In this document: positions 8,783 to 17,426 of the stretch, in pieces
Layout of the letters: every line of letters starts with the position of its first letter
Numbering within the stretch: the stretch's first letter is position 1
Origin: Gracilaria caudata
Lineage: Eukaryota > Rhodophyta > Florideophyceae > Gracilariales > Gracilariaceae
Direction: 5' to 3'
Assembly (NCBI GenBank): GCA_030374735.1
Contig: JASCIV010000368.1
Location: 1-22,595, forward strand
Length of the DNA: 22,595 bases
Translations under genes and position numbers: made by a program
Notes under the pieces: generated by a model
Seen by the model: only the letters and a program-made list of their open reading frames with translations
What the model was told of the DNA's origin: nothing
Databases searched by the model: none

Positions 8783-8902
8783 CGGTAGATACAGTAGACG
8801 GGTAAATATACCACCCTACAGCGATGACGACGGTGCCTCAGAAGTTCAGATCTTGCAGCATCGTAACGCTGTGCAGTGCGTCGTAGTGAGTCGGCTTCGT
8901 GC

Positions 8903-8908
8903 TATAAA
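8903..8908 (+). promoter_or_regulatory. TATA box of the secreted cysteine-rich gene
   Basis: TATAAA within GCTATAAAACG, 73 bp upstream of the ATG at 8976, leaves room for a start site and a 5' UTR of about 40 nt. Confidence 0.6.
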
Positions 8909-8975
8909 ACGCCCACAAGCCTTGCCTTCTTGCCGAACACGGTCAAGCACGACGTGCAGCCGATCTTTGGTCATC

Positions 8976-9526
8976 ATGAAAGCCGTAGAAATTCTTGCTC
9001 TACTCGCTGCGCTTAGCGTCTTCTTCGTGCATGTGCACGCGAACGGTGGCTCTCTGGCACCGTGTCGCGCCAATTCCGACTGTGCCGGAGGTCGAACATG
9101 TCGCGCACTCAACCTGAACTTCGATATTGTAACCCTTTTTAATGATGTTGAAGTCGCAGAGCTGGAGGAAGCCGTGACTGGGGACTGTGACGAAGCAGAT
9201 GATTATTGCGTTTGTGCTCCACAGCAGGCGGGAGCGTTCGTGCCGTGTGATGATGATGATTCATGTTTGGATTCGGAGCGATGCTATGCTCCAACTCAGC
9301 TGTGTTTTTCGAAGGATCAGATTGACGCTTTTGAGGTTATACGGGAGGACGAGTTGAGAGCCATTTGTCCCTTTCCGCTTAAATGCCCGGACAATCGCCA
9401 ATGTGTTAAGCTGATGTCGCGTGTTGGCTTTTGTCTTGCCGAGTTTTCGCCATCCGATTCTTCTTCCGAGGAGGGTGCCGCCAACGAAGGCGCTTCAGAT
9501 AACGCCGACGCCCCTGCGGATGATGC

Positions 9527-9561
<35 letters not shown>

Positions 9562-9905
9562 CCTCTGCAATCTGTATTGGTGCAAAGTCTCTTGCTCATC
9601 TGCACCCGAATGATCTCATGTATCCCAAGCATTTCTCTGCTCGTGTCTTGTGTGACTCGTTCGAAAGTTGTGCTACGCCTGGTCACATGGTTCGCTATCA
9701 TGGACAAGCAATGATGATGAAATCGTATTGTGAATTGGTGGGAGGCTGTACGCGTACCGTCATGCATGTGAACAGCCCTCGTTATCGTCGCGCCCTGCAG
9801 ATACCTTCTGATACGCCACATTTGTCGTTTACCGCGTTTGCTGCAAGGTATGCTTCAAGGCTTGAGGAGCATGCTCTTCGAACCGCTGTTCGCATGGGAC
9901 TTTGA
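8976..9905 (+). CDS. Secreted cysteine-rich protein, paralogue A (unknown family)
   Basis: This 309-residue protein is not recognised. Residues 1-26 (MKAVEILALLAALSVFFVHV, then HA) are a classic signal peptide. The N-terminal half has small cysteine modules: PCRANSDCAGGRTCRAL, DYCVCAP, SCLDSERCYAPTQLCFS and CPDNRQCVKLMSRVGFCL. Their CxxxxxCxxxxxC spacing recalls Dickkopf-N or EB-like disulfide knots. A linker with 11 consecutive Asp follows. The C-terminal 110 residues are the conserved part: CIGAKSL, HFSARVLCDSFESCATPGH, MMMKSYC, VNSPRYRRAL, LSFTAFAAR and the final VRMGL. Over 112 aligned C-terminal residues I count 68 identities to paralogue B at 10705-11571. No transmembrane helix follows the signal peptide, so secretion or a cell-wall/matrix location is inferred. 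The start is chosen by signal peptide and TATA box. Confidence 0.8.
9528..9560 (+). repeat. (GAT)11 microsatellite coding for poly-Asp
   Basis: Eleven uninterrupted GAT codons encode Asp in the linker between the cysteine modules and the C-terminal domain of paralogue A. Paralogue B has a short Ser/Thr/Asn linker (LPGTDTNSTNPNNDGS) at the same place and no repeat, so the tract probably expanded after duplication. Confidence 0.9.
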
Positions 9906-10704
9906 CCACACGTATCGACCCGAATCGTCTTTATGCAAGATCGACATGATGTAAGGCTTACCGTTGTTACTAATGCTGCGTTGCTGCGCTTGAACGTACG
10001 TCTTCTATAATATGGCTGTATACCTTCGGTAGCTTTCAAACCGCGAAACGCCGGATGCGTTTACGTATTTCACTTGCCAGTTCAACTCAGTTTTTTCGTT
10101 TAATAAGCAAGTCACTGATCAATTAAAACAGTTAAGGCCAAGGCTAACCTTCCCTTTTGCTACTGTACCTTTGTACCGCTCGGATCCTAAATTTCTGCAA
10201 GCTGTGCAAAGCTGTGTAAATCCCTCTACAAGACAATCACTAGATGTCTATGCCAGAGATCTGCTCTGTTTTTCATATCCGCTTCATTGGCTCCACGAAA
10301 CTAGTATCCATAATATACACAAACGAAAGGAATGGAGAAAATCTACTCGTGTTTTTTTCCAACTTGCATCTTCTTCTTCGTTGATACGTTCTTCAGTCCC
10401 TAATTTCGAGCATAATTTCGAGACGGAAGGTATTTTCACCCTGTATAGTTCTTCTTCCTTCGAAAGGAACAAGGCCTTAATGGATTCTGCAATCCAAAGA
10501 CGACAAAGTTCTGTGCTTTGCTGACCTGAGCTCCACAAACGTGTTGAAAAAAGTTTTACTTGCAGTAAGTTGGAAGAAAACGCGTTTGAGGGAAACGCCC
10601 TGACATTCTTTAAGTCTTTTATATTTGACACACACTGCCCAGATTACCTCTACCCTCCACAAGACAGGCTGACGCGTCCTTTCTCTTTAGTCAAGACAGT
10701 TAGG
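9906..10704. other. Spacer between the convergent paralogues, 799 bp
   Basis: This AT-richer stretch lies between the 3' ends of the two secreted paralogues. No gene is supported: the open frames here (for example 10171-10524 plus and 10284-10631 minus) start without ATG and look like chance. A segment near 10525-10565 resembles one at 2235-2275 (shared GTTGAAAAAAGT plus flanking matches). Confidence 0.5.
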
Positions 10705-11571
10705 TTACAGTCCCATACGCACTACCGCTCCAAGGATATACTCCTCTGTCTTTGTTTCATGTCGAGCAGCAAACGCTGTGAAAGACAAAGCCGTCGTGTT
10801 CGAGGGCAAATCCAATGCACGGCGATATCGAGGGCTGTTTACCTTCATGATTCTTGGACTACAGCCTCCCACCAACGCACAGTACGTCTTCATCATCATT
10901 ACCTTTCCACGATAGCGAATAATATGTCCCGCCGTAGCACAGCTCTCAAAGGCATCACATAACACTCGCGCTCTAAAATGATTCTTGTGCAAAAGTTCTT
11001 TCGGAGATAGAGAAGTCAGGTGCTTTGTGGCAATACACACTTCTTCGATCAAGCTTCCATCATTATTTGGATTGGTTGAGTTTGTATCAGTACCAGGAAG
11101 CTTTGCGAGGCAAAATCCGGCCGCATCCAAGACAAACTTCGCACATTGCTGATTCGATCTACACCCAGAGTTCGAAACGCATTTCCTTGCCTCTTTGAAC
11201 CAACCTTGTTGCGCTTCAGAAATACAATATCGATCAGAAGAACAAACCTCGCTTTCAAGACAAGGAGTAGAGTCAACACATCTGAAAGCAGCATCTGAGG
11301 AAGGCAAGCAAACGCAATAGTTGTCGTTCGATTCGCAAGCTGGTGTGATTGACGTTACAAGCTTCCCGAGATCAAATCCAGAGCCAAATATTTGAAGGAT
11401 AGCTTCCCCGATAGCTAATTTCAACACGCGGCATGTGCGATCACGAGCACAATCCGAATCTGCTCGACAGGGACCCAGATTGCCAGCATTGGCATTTACT
11501 TCGATAAAGAACAAGCTGCAAAAGACGATTGCGACGAGAACAAAAGTGCTTTGCATTTTACGGATGTTCAT
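10705..11571 (-). CDS. Secreted cysteine-rich protein, paralogue B (unknown family)
   Basis: This 288-residue protein is the paralogue of the product at 8976-9905, in the opposite orientation. The start MNIRKMQSTFVLVAIVFCSL is a signal peptide; a second ATG at 11556 (MQSTF) would also serve. Cysteine modules match in order: PCRADSDCARDRTCRVL, NYCVCLP, PCLESEVCSSDRYCIS, CRSNQQCAKF and GFCLAKL. The C-terminal domain repeats the family signature HFRARVLCDAFESCATAGH, MMMKTYC, VNSPRYRRAL, LSFTAFAAR and final VRMGL. The linker lacks the poly-Asp of paralogue A. No TATA box is obvious upstream. The family is unknown to me; a structural, adhesive or matrix role is only a guess. Conservation of the C-terminal domain despite changed linkers argues that both copies are functional. 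Confidence 0.8.
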   Translation of the reverse strand: MNIRKMQSTFVLVAIVFCSLFFIEVNANAGNLGPCRADSDCARDRTCRVLKLAIGEAILQIFGSGFDLGKLVTSITPACESNDNYCVCLPSSDAAFRCVDSTPCLESEVCSSDRYCISEAQQGWFKEARKCVSNSGCRSNQQCAKFVLDAAGFCLAKLPGTDTNSTNPNNDGSLIEEVCIATKHLTSLSPKELLHKNHFRARVLCDAFESCATAGHIIRYRGKVMMMKTYCALVGGCSPRIMKVNSPRYRRALDLPSNTTALSFTAFAARHETKTEEYILGAVVRMGL

Positions 11572-13105
11572 GACTTTGGGTTCCTTTCAGAAAGGCGGTA
11601 CGAGGGCTTTCTGCTGAGACACCTCTACTTGTGAAGCATCCTGTGCCCAATTTCCTTAAGGACTTCTGTTCGAGTCAAGCGGTGGGACACGGAGCTTCTG
11701 CTGATTGCAATGACAGTTGAAGCACGGTGTTCTCGCTTACAAAATTGGTGGGTGGGACAGGAATGCGAGAATGAACAGCTCGAATGGTGAGAGCGTTCAG
11801 TTCATTCAAGCCATGGTCGAACATAGGCAAACATTCGTTTTGAATCATACGTATTCGGTTCCAGTGCTGAAATGTACAAATGAAGCTCATTCTTAAAGGC
11901 TGCAAAGTGTTCGTTGTTTCGCTCTCTCCTCTGTGCAATTCCAACAGATTCCCGGCTACTTGATACTTGACACTCCTGTCGTACTGACTAACAAAAATTG
12001 CTGAGAAACGGATTCGAATTTCTCAGTATCATCTTGGTGACGTGGTAGAGCCAGATTCAGGAGCATTGCAGGGGTTGGTGCGTTTCTTTTTCTCAGATGT
12101 AAGACACCCTCTGCATCTCGTATTCCTGAACGGCTGTGGCTAAGGTGTCGATGCTTTAATGCTGCGTCTACAATTTAAGGCTCTGTGGGTACAAAGATAT
12201 GCTTGAGACAAGAATGCTCTGTTGTTTGTTGATGAGCATATCTACTAGCGTGCATATCAGAGAATGTTCTTTGAACGAATCTGTTGTTCCCGCCGTTTCA
12301 TAGTATTCGTTGCGGGGGCGGTCAATGACAAGGTTTGAAAGGGGCGTTGTTTTTACAACAAGAGGGATCTATTCCTCCGTAGAGCATGTGCGTACGTGCA
12401 CTGTTGCTTCAAACGCGTAGTAGGGAAGAATAAGATGTAGGGCTTGGTTAGCCTCGAATTATATTGCTTGCAGCAGTGGAAAACAGAGGACTGAGCTGCA
12501 TATGGCAACTGATGTGACACATGCTCTCAAGACTGTGGCCGGTCAATACGAAAGCGGCAGCGGGTTCGCTCGCTGTGTCAGCGACGTCCGCCTGTTTCGA
12601 GTTTGAACAATCTCCAACGCAAGTTCGAAGGAGGCGCGATGGCGCACATGGACAGTTTCGCAGACGCAGGGGCGCTACGTTGATTCAGCTAAACGCTTCG
12701 AATGTTGACGCCACAGCCGAGAGCCGCGGTACGCCGTCAAGGTGGAGCGATGCGGCATTGCCAAGGAGGAAGAGCGGAAAAGCGCAAGCGGTCATCTGTC
12801 TCCCGCGCAAATGGCTGAAAGCCACAAGTTTTGAATAATTTCAATCGCAGTGCACCACGTCATGGAGCGCACGCGCGCACGCCAACTGCTATCGCAGCGA
12901 GCAGTGCACACGCCCATCGATAAGCTTGCCGCGCCGGATCACTTTTGCGCCGTGCCGATGGCTGCACCGTCCGCCGCTCCGCAGTCCATCCCGTCCCCGT
13001 CGCCCACCACGTCTGAACATGAAGTCGTAGGTCCGCAGAAGCTCTCCTTACCCCGCCATTCAATTCGCGTCGTAGAACCGCCCCACGCCCTGTACCATAT
13101 CGCTC
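11572..13105. other. Gene-free divergent region, about 1.5 kb
   Basis: This is the longest stretch without a supported gene. It lies between paralogue B (-) and the CWC27-like gene (+) and must contain both promoters. It holds an 8-bp-stem hairpin at 12001-12026. An ATG-started 105-codon plus-strand frame at 12521-12838 is Arg/Ala/Ser-rich and shows no domain. An open frame at 12850-13284 overlaps the CWC27 start in another frame and is probably 5' UTR. An unannotated non-coding RNA or small spliced gene cannot be excluded. Confidence 0.45.
12001..12026. repeat. Perfect 8-bp hairpin
   Basis: CTGAGAAA (12001-12008) and TTTCTCAG (12019-12026) are exact reverse complements around CGGATTCGAA. 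The loop recalls a tRNA T-loop, but no tRNA can be built around it. Confidence 0.6.
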
Positions 13106-14356
13106 ATGTCTTCCGTCTACAATCTCGAACCCCCCACTCATGGGCGCGTAACTCTCCACACCACTCATGGGCCCCTCGACGTGCGGCTATGGAGCTCGCA
13201 CACTCCCCACACCTGTCGCAACTTCGTGCAACATTGTCTCAATGGTTACTACGATGGTTTGCCCTTCCATCGCATAGTGCCTGACCTGCTCGTGCAAACA
13301 GGCGACAGAAGTGGTACAGGTCATGGCGGTCATGTTGCCCTGCCAGGCAAGGCTGGGATTCCAAAGGAGATCGTTGGACGTCTCAAGTTTCGGAAGCGCG
13401 GTCTGGTGGGCATGGTCGCAGACGACGCAGGATTGGCAAAGTCACAGTTTTTCATAACCCTAACAAAGGCAGACTGGTTGAATGGACAACACACTATATT
13501 TGCGCAGATTGTCGGTGATACTATCTACAACGTGCTCAACATCGCTGCTACTGGCGAAAGAAATCAGGTTGATGATGACGCTCCCAGAATTAAGAGCGTG
13601 ACCGTCGACGTTAATCCCTTCCCTGAGCTCAAGGCTGCAGACAACGATCAACCTGCCACACAGCCTGTGAAAAGAGAGCCAGCAACCAAGCCAGTAAGAA
13701 ACAAGAGACTGCTCTCTTTCGCCAACGATTCTGACACTGATAGTGACGATTCAGCTCCTACCAGAATGTTAAAGCCCGCAGAAACAAAACGTAGGATAAG
13801 ACGTAACTCAGACTCCACTCTTTTCCTGTGCAAACGCGACTCGCAGCCTACGAGCGAGAACAAGCCCGAGAGCGAAAACAAGCCCGAGCCAGACACTTGG
13901 ACAGTCGCGGATAGAAAGCGCAAGCACCCCGAATCAGATCGAGCTGACGCCGTGCGCAAAGCGAACGAAGAGTTTGAAAGACTCAAGGCAGAGCTGGCTG
14001 GTATGGATGAAAAGGACGAAGAGAAACATCAAGCTCAACCCGCTAAAGAAGAGGATGGCAAAGAGGACGATACTGAAGCCATGTGCAGAGCATTGGCCGA
14101 GGTCACCACTGAAGACGAACGTGATGAAAGGCGGAGGAGAAAACGCCGTCGTAAAGATGAAGGCGAAACTCTGCGAAGATTGAAGGCTTTTGAAGGAAAA
14201 GTTGTCAAGGCCCGACGTATGGGCGATGCTGCCGATGACGGAAAAATGTGGTACGCAAAAAGACTCAACCTCGCCACGATGGCTGGGGATGATGACGAGT
14301 ACGAGGTTCGAATGCCCAAACCAAAACGCGGGTCAATGAAGCTTCGAAGGGGCTGA
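13106..14356 (+). CDS. CWC27: Spliceosome-associated cyclophilin CWC27
   Basis: This 416-residue protein has a cyclophilin-type peptidyl-prolyl isomerase domain (about 12-172) and a charged C-terminal tail. The start MSSVYNLEPPTHGRVTLHTT closely matches the CWC27/NY-CO-10 family, which acts in the activated spliceosome. Active-site landmarks are FHRIVP (54-59, catalytic Arg56), Gln64 and QFFITL (114-119). ADWLNGQHTIF keeps a Trp at position 124 (CypA Trp121), where human CWC27, as I recall, has Glu. The middle (180-310) is disordered, with acidic and Ser-rich stretches. The end (about 350-416: ETLRRLKAFEGKVVKARR, then MWYAKRLNLATMAG, DDDEYEVRMPKPKRG) matches the conserved C-terminal CWC27 motif. 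No introns are seen. The ATG is the first in frame that gives the family N-terminus. Confidence 0.92.
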   Translation: MSSVYNLEPPTHGRVTLHTTHGPLDVRLWSSHTPHTCRNFVQHCLNGYYDGLPFHRIVPDLLVQTGDRSGTGHGGHVALPGKAGIPKEIVGRLKFRKRGLVGMVADDAGLAKSQFFITLTKADWLNGQHTIFAQIVGDTIYNVLNIAATGERNQVDDDAPRIKSVTVDVNPFPELKAADNDQPATQPVKREPATKPVRNKRLLSFANDSDTDSDDSAPTRMLKPAETKRRIRRNSDSTLFLCKRDSQPTSENKPESENKPEPDTWTVADRKRKHPESDRADAVRKANEEFERLKAELAGMDEKDEEKHQAQPAKEEDGKEDDTEAMCRALAEVTTEDERDERRRRKRRRKDEGETLRRLKAFEGKVVKARRMGDAADDGKMWYAKRLNLATMAGDDDEYEVRMPKPKRGSMKLRRG

Positions 14357-14925
14357 GCTGCAAAGAGCTTGAGCATTGGTAAGGTGCCCCGTATTATTAT
14401 GCCTACACAGTACGTGTATATCGTGTCATTGTTGAATCAATGGACTTCCTGCTTGACCTGAGTTCTTCTGCTGCGCTAGGTTGTGGACAAGCAGAAGTGC
14501 GGCAAAGGGCGAGCTGAGAAAACTTTCGTAATTGGCAACTGCTCACGCGCTCATCCATGTCAGGGTCTATTCAGGAAGAAATTGGACAAGACAACCAAGT
14601 CTTGGCCTGAGCCATAATAGCGCTGCGACGGAGACCGTCACGAGACTTTGAACGGTGTCCGCCGCCAACGAATACAGAGCCCCTATCTGCGTCCCGTGCT
14701 ATAACATTCCGAGCACGACGCAACGGAATTGGCAGGCCCCATCAATCGTGTATCACGAAATCTTCATGGTTAACCTGAATTTGACGAGCAGCATCATATG
14801 CGACAGGCAATTCCGTTTATATATCACTTTTGTTGCCAGTACCGCCTGGAACTTCACCACAGCCACCTTGCATCCACCTCCCCAATCCTCCGAAGCTTGT
14901 CGCAGAGAACGACACCTGGAGCAAC
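14357..14925 (+). promoter_or_regulatory. Spacer: CWC27 3' UTR and amino acid transporter promoter
   Basis: These 569 bp separate two plus-strand genes. No additional gene is seen. A TATATAT word at 14818-14824 lies about 100 bp upstream of the transporter ATG and is a reasonable TATA box. The transporter frame is open upstream of 14926 but has no ATG there. Confidence 0.45.
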
Positions 14926-16409
14926 ATGGCAGATACCACTGACAATATCATTCGCGACGCCGCGGAGGAAGCGGCAGGCGCTGAAATGTACTCCTCCATC
15001 CCGTCCAGCGGTGAGGGCACAGCGCTTCTTGATGCGGAGGGTGGCGATGCTCCGACCTTGGTTTCGGACAAGAACTGGCCGATTCCAGGGGATGCGCCGA
15101 CCCCAACAGGCACAATCTTTTCCTCTGCCATGAACTTGGCAGCTTGTGCTTTGGGCGCTTCTATGCTCAGTTTGCCGTACGCCATGATGATTTCCGGCCC
15201 AATCGTGGCGATGCAGTTTATTGGTATCTTTGCCGTCATGGCGTTCATCTCAGCACAGGCTATTGTGAACGCTGGTCTTAGATGCGGCAAGAGCTCATAC
15301 GATGACATCATCAGATATTACTTTGGTTTCTGGCAAGGGTTGGTGGCCGAGATTCTTCTCGCCGTTGCTCTTATCGTTGCGGCCATCTCTTACATTGTGG
15401 GTCTCGCCGATCTTTTACCGGTAAGTTATTTTGTCCTAAGCGTAAGGCAGCGTGATGACTGGGTTTGTGGTAGGCGGCATGGCGCGAATGTGTCAGGTTT
15501 GACTAACAGGTCGTTGTGCATTTCGTGTGTCATTGTTCGCTTCAACAGAAAATGCTGCCGATTCCGTCATGCGTCGGACGCGACAGCCTTATCATCATTA
15601 CCCTTATTATTCTATTTCCGGTAACGCTCATTGGAAGTTTGGCTGCGTTTGGTCCGGCATCTGCCATTGCGGCAGCCGGATGCTACTTGCAGGCGGCTGC
15701 GCTTGTGATGCAACTGTTTACCAACCAGGACTGGGAGACGCCGCCACCGGAGACATGGGAATCTGTTAACCTTGGAGGTCTGATCTACTCGCTGCCCATG
15801 ATTTGCTTTGTGTACGCGTTCCATTACGTGTTGACAGAAACATTGTGCGAGCTGAGGAACGCGACTCGCATGCGCATGGCGCTCGTGAACGCCACGACGA
15901 TTGGAATTCAAATCGGCTGCTACATCCCGGTGGCATTGGCAGGGTATTTGATCTACAGCGGTAAGGGCATCACGACGAACGTGTTGGAAGGACTTCCCTC
16001 CGGCTCGTTTGCCGGCTTGGTTGCCACATGGTCCATTGGCGGCCTTCTTCTGATCACGTACTCGCTGTTCATCATCCCGCTGCGCCAGAAACTGGAGAAG
16101 AAGCTGTTCGGATCGCTCACTACGTCCATGAGAGATATGAAGCGCATCGGCCTGGCGGCGGTACTGAACATGTTTGTTGCGTTGGCTGCGTTGTCGTTGC
16201 CGGACTTGGGACTGGCTAACACGTTGGCTGGAGGATGCATCGCGCTGATTATGTTCTTCTTCCCGGGGAGACTCATGGTGCGTTTCCAACGCGACAAGGA
16301 CTTCGAGGATCGGGATCCGCTGCGGTTGGTGATTGGCGGAACTTTTGTGTTCTTCGGAGGATTGATTTGTTTGGTGGGCCTGTTCGGCAACATGATATTC
16401 AAGTTCTAA
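14926..16409 (+). CDS. AAAP-family amino acid transporter (AVT/SLC38-like), one intron
   Basis: This is two exons, 14926-15420 and 15549-16409, joined in phase 0 into 451 residues. The product is a polytopic amino acid/auxin permease family protein that moves amino acids across the plasma or vacuolar membrane. The acidic cytosolic N-terminus (1-60) is followed by the family TM1, IFSSAMNLAACALGASMLSL, then PYA. The junction ISYIVGLADLLP/KMLPIPSCVGRDSLIIIT restores the usual segment before TM5; read-through hits a different frame and ends. About eleven helices follow, up to LICLVGLFGNMIFKF. The intron has a GTAAGT donor, a TGACTAAC branch site and a TTCAACAG acceptor. ATG 14926 is the first in frame. 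An AATAAA lies 20 bp after the stop. Substrate specificity is not deducible. Confidence 0.88.
15421..15548 (+). other. Spliceosomal intron, 128 nt, phase 0
   Basis: The donor is CCG/GTAAGT. A good branch point TGACTAAC has its adenine at about 15506, 42 nt before the acceptor TTCAACAG/AAAATG. Removing it fuses two frames into one complete transporter. Confidence 0.88.
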
Positions 16410-16428
16410 AGGTGGGCATGTGAAATGT

Positions 16429-16439
16429 AATAAAATAAA
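16429..16439 (+). promoter_or_regulatory. Polyadenylation signal (tandem AATAAA)
   Basis: Two AATAAA words (16429-16434 and 16434-16439) lie 20-30 bp after the transporter stop, in an A-rich stretch. Confidence 0.6.
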
Positions 16440-16848
16440 ACAAAATAATAGAGGCTTTTCACAGCAGGGCACTGCGTGTTATCCGGCGCCGTGGCACGCG
16501 TGTACACGCCGTACAACAGAACCAATAAGGCGCTCTCCCGCCGACGATGTGTAGGGGCCGGAATAACTGCGGGACGTCGATTCTGTCGTTTCCCCCCACG
16601 TTCCTTCGTCAACGAAGGTGCGCACCGGTGGCGGGAGACGGCACGGGCGCGGCGGCACGCGTGCTCGCGAAAGCAGGTTGCGGCGGCCAATGAGCGCGTT
16701 CCCCCTGTTCCCTAGTTGCAGTTGCGTTGGTGCACGCTTCGCAGCTGCATCACAGCTGCATCCTCGCCAGCGCACACCTCGCCAACCTGCGTCTCGTCGC
16801 GCCCGCGTCCGCGTCCGCGTCCGCGCGCTCGCCGCCGAGCGCGTCAGC
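16440..16848 (+). promoter_or_regulatory. GC-rich promoter of the GRAM-domain gene
   Basis: CCAATAAG occurs near 16522-16529 and CCAATGAG at 16687-16694, both CCAAT-box-like. The frame of the GRAM gene is open here and includes an ATG at 16690. The intervening peptide is Arg/Val-rich and comes from a GCGTCC hexamer repeated three times (16805-16822), so it looks more like 5' UTR than protein. Confidence 0.4.
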
Positions 16849-17415
16849 ATGCAGCCCGTCGACCCACGCACCACTCCCGTGCCGGGTGAGAACGTCCTGT
16901 CTACCTGGCACAACGCCAAGCTCTTCCTCGCCGCTGGCGACGGCTCCGCCTGGGCGTCGCTCGCCGCCTTTGACGGCGTCGGCACGCTACGCCTCACCAC
17001 GTGCCGACTGCTCTTCAGTCTCACGCCACCCTCTACTGCTCGCGCCCACATCTCCATCCCGCTGGCTTGGCTACGTCCAGACCGCCTGCATATTCGTCGC
17101 CCGTTCTTCGACAACCAGCATATTGCCGGCCTGCTCACGCCGTGCGAGTTGCACACTCCTGACCCTATCTTCAGCGCCTGCAAGAGCATGCACTTTCGAC
17201 TGCAGCTGCTGGACGTGCATGTCAACGACGAACTCTTTCACGCGCTGCGCGAGCTCATCGCTGACCCACACCGACTGGCTCTGCATACTCGCGTTCTTCG
17301 CGCACAAGTGGACAAGAAGTTGGTGCCGTCTGGAAAGTACTTTGCTTTTGTTGATCCCACCGACCGCCGTTATCTGCATCTGGCAACGCAGATGATGTAC
17401 CCCGTATTTCCTTAG
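16849..17415 (+). CDS. GRAM-domain protein, WBP2-like
   Basis: This 188-residue protein has the pattern of the WBP2-type GRAM/PH-like fold: PVPGENVLSTWHNAKLFL, then GVGTLRLTTCRLLFSL, then ISIPLAWL, then RRPFFDNQHIAGLL. In WBP2 the matching parts are the 'gT.yLT.yRliF', 'sf.iPl' and 'qPiFgaNyi.G' motifs. WBP2 family members are lipid- or partner-binding adaptors in transcription and trafficking; the PPxY tail of animal WBP2 is absent, so only the fold is claimed. The C-terminal part (about 125-188) has a predicted helix, DELFHALRELI, then a short tail ending MMYPVFP. ATG 16690 would add 53 low-complexity Arg-rich residues; 16849 starts closer to the domain. It converges on the coiled-coil gene with only 11 nt between stop codons. 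Confidence 0.6.
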   Translation: MQPVDPRTTPVPGENVLSTWHNAKLFLAAGDGSAWASLAAFDGVGTLRLTTCRLLFSLTPPSTARAHISIPLAWLRPDRLHIRRPFFDNQHIAGLLTPCELHTPDPIFSACKSMHFRLQLLDVHVNDELFHALRELIADPHRLALHTRVLRAQVDKKLVPSGKYFAFVDPTDRRYLHLATQMMYPVFP

Positions 17416-17426
17416 TCCCCCGCCTT

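Larger units (their letters stand above)
8649..8975. promoter_or_regulatory. Bidirectional promoter between transporter and secreted protein
   Basis: These 327 bp separate two divergently transcribed genes. From left to right they hold a GACGTCAG word (8689-8696), a perfect 9-bp inverted repeat (8725-8750), a fused CRE/G-box (8771-8782) and a TATA box on the plus side (8903-8908). The plus-strand frame upstream of 8976 is open from an ATG at 8727, but the signal peptide and TATA position place the real start at 8976. Confidence 0.6.

Noticed and set aside
8727..8975. Upstream 83-codon extension of secreted paralogue A
   Set aside because: It contains the TATA box at 8903 and would bury the signal peptide; paralogue B has no such extension.
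10171..10524. Plus-strand 117-codon frame between the paralogues
   Set aside because: It has a TTG start, no domain and composition like the surrounding non-coding DNA.
12005..12026. tRNA-like T-loop (GATTCGAAT)
   Set aside because: The flanks do not form acceptor, D or anticodon arms; it is part of a simple hairpin.
12521..12838. ATG-started 105-codon frame
   Set aside because: It is low complexity with no motif and lies in the CWC27 promoter region; not enough for a gene call.
15612..16472. Minus-strand 286-codon frame opposite the amino acid transporter
   Set aside because: It is antisense to exon 2 and is His/Gln/Arg-rich, as expected for a shadow of a hydrophobic coding strand.
16479..17225. 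Minus-strand 248-codon frame opposite the GRAM gene
   Set aside because: It is Ser/Arg/Thr-rich shadow sequence; the plus strand carries the recognisable GRAM motifs.
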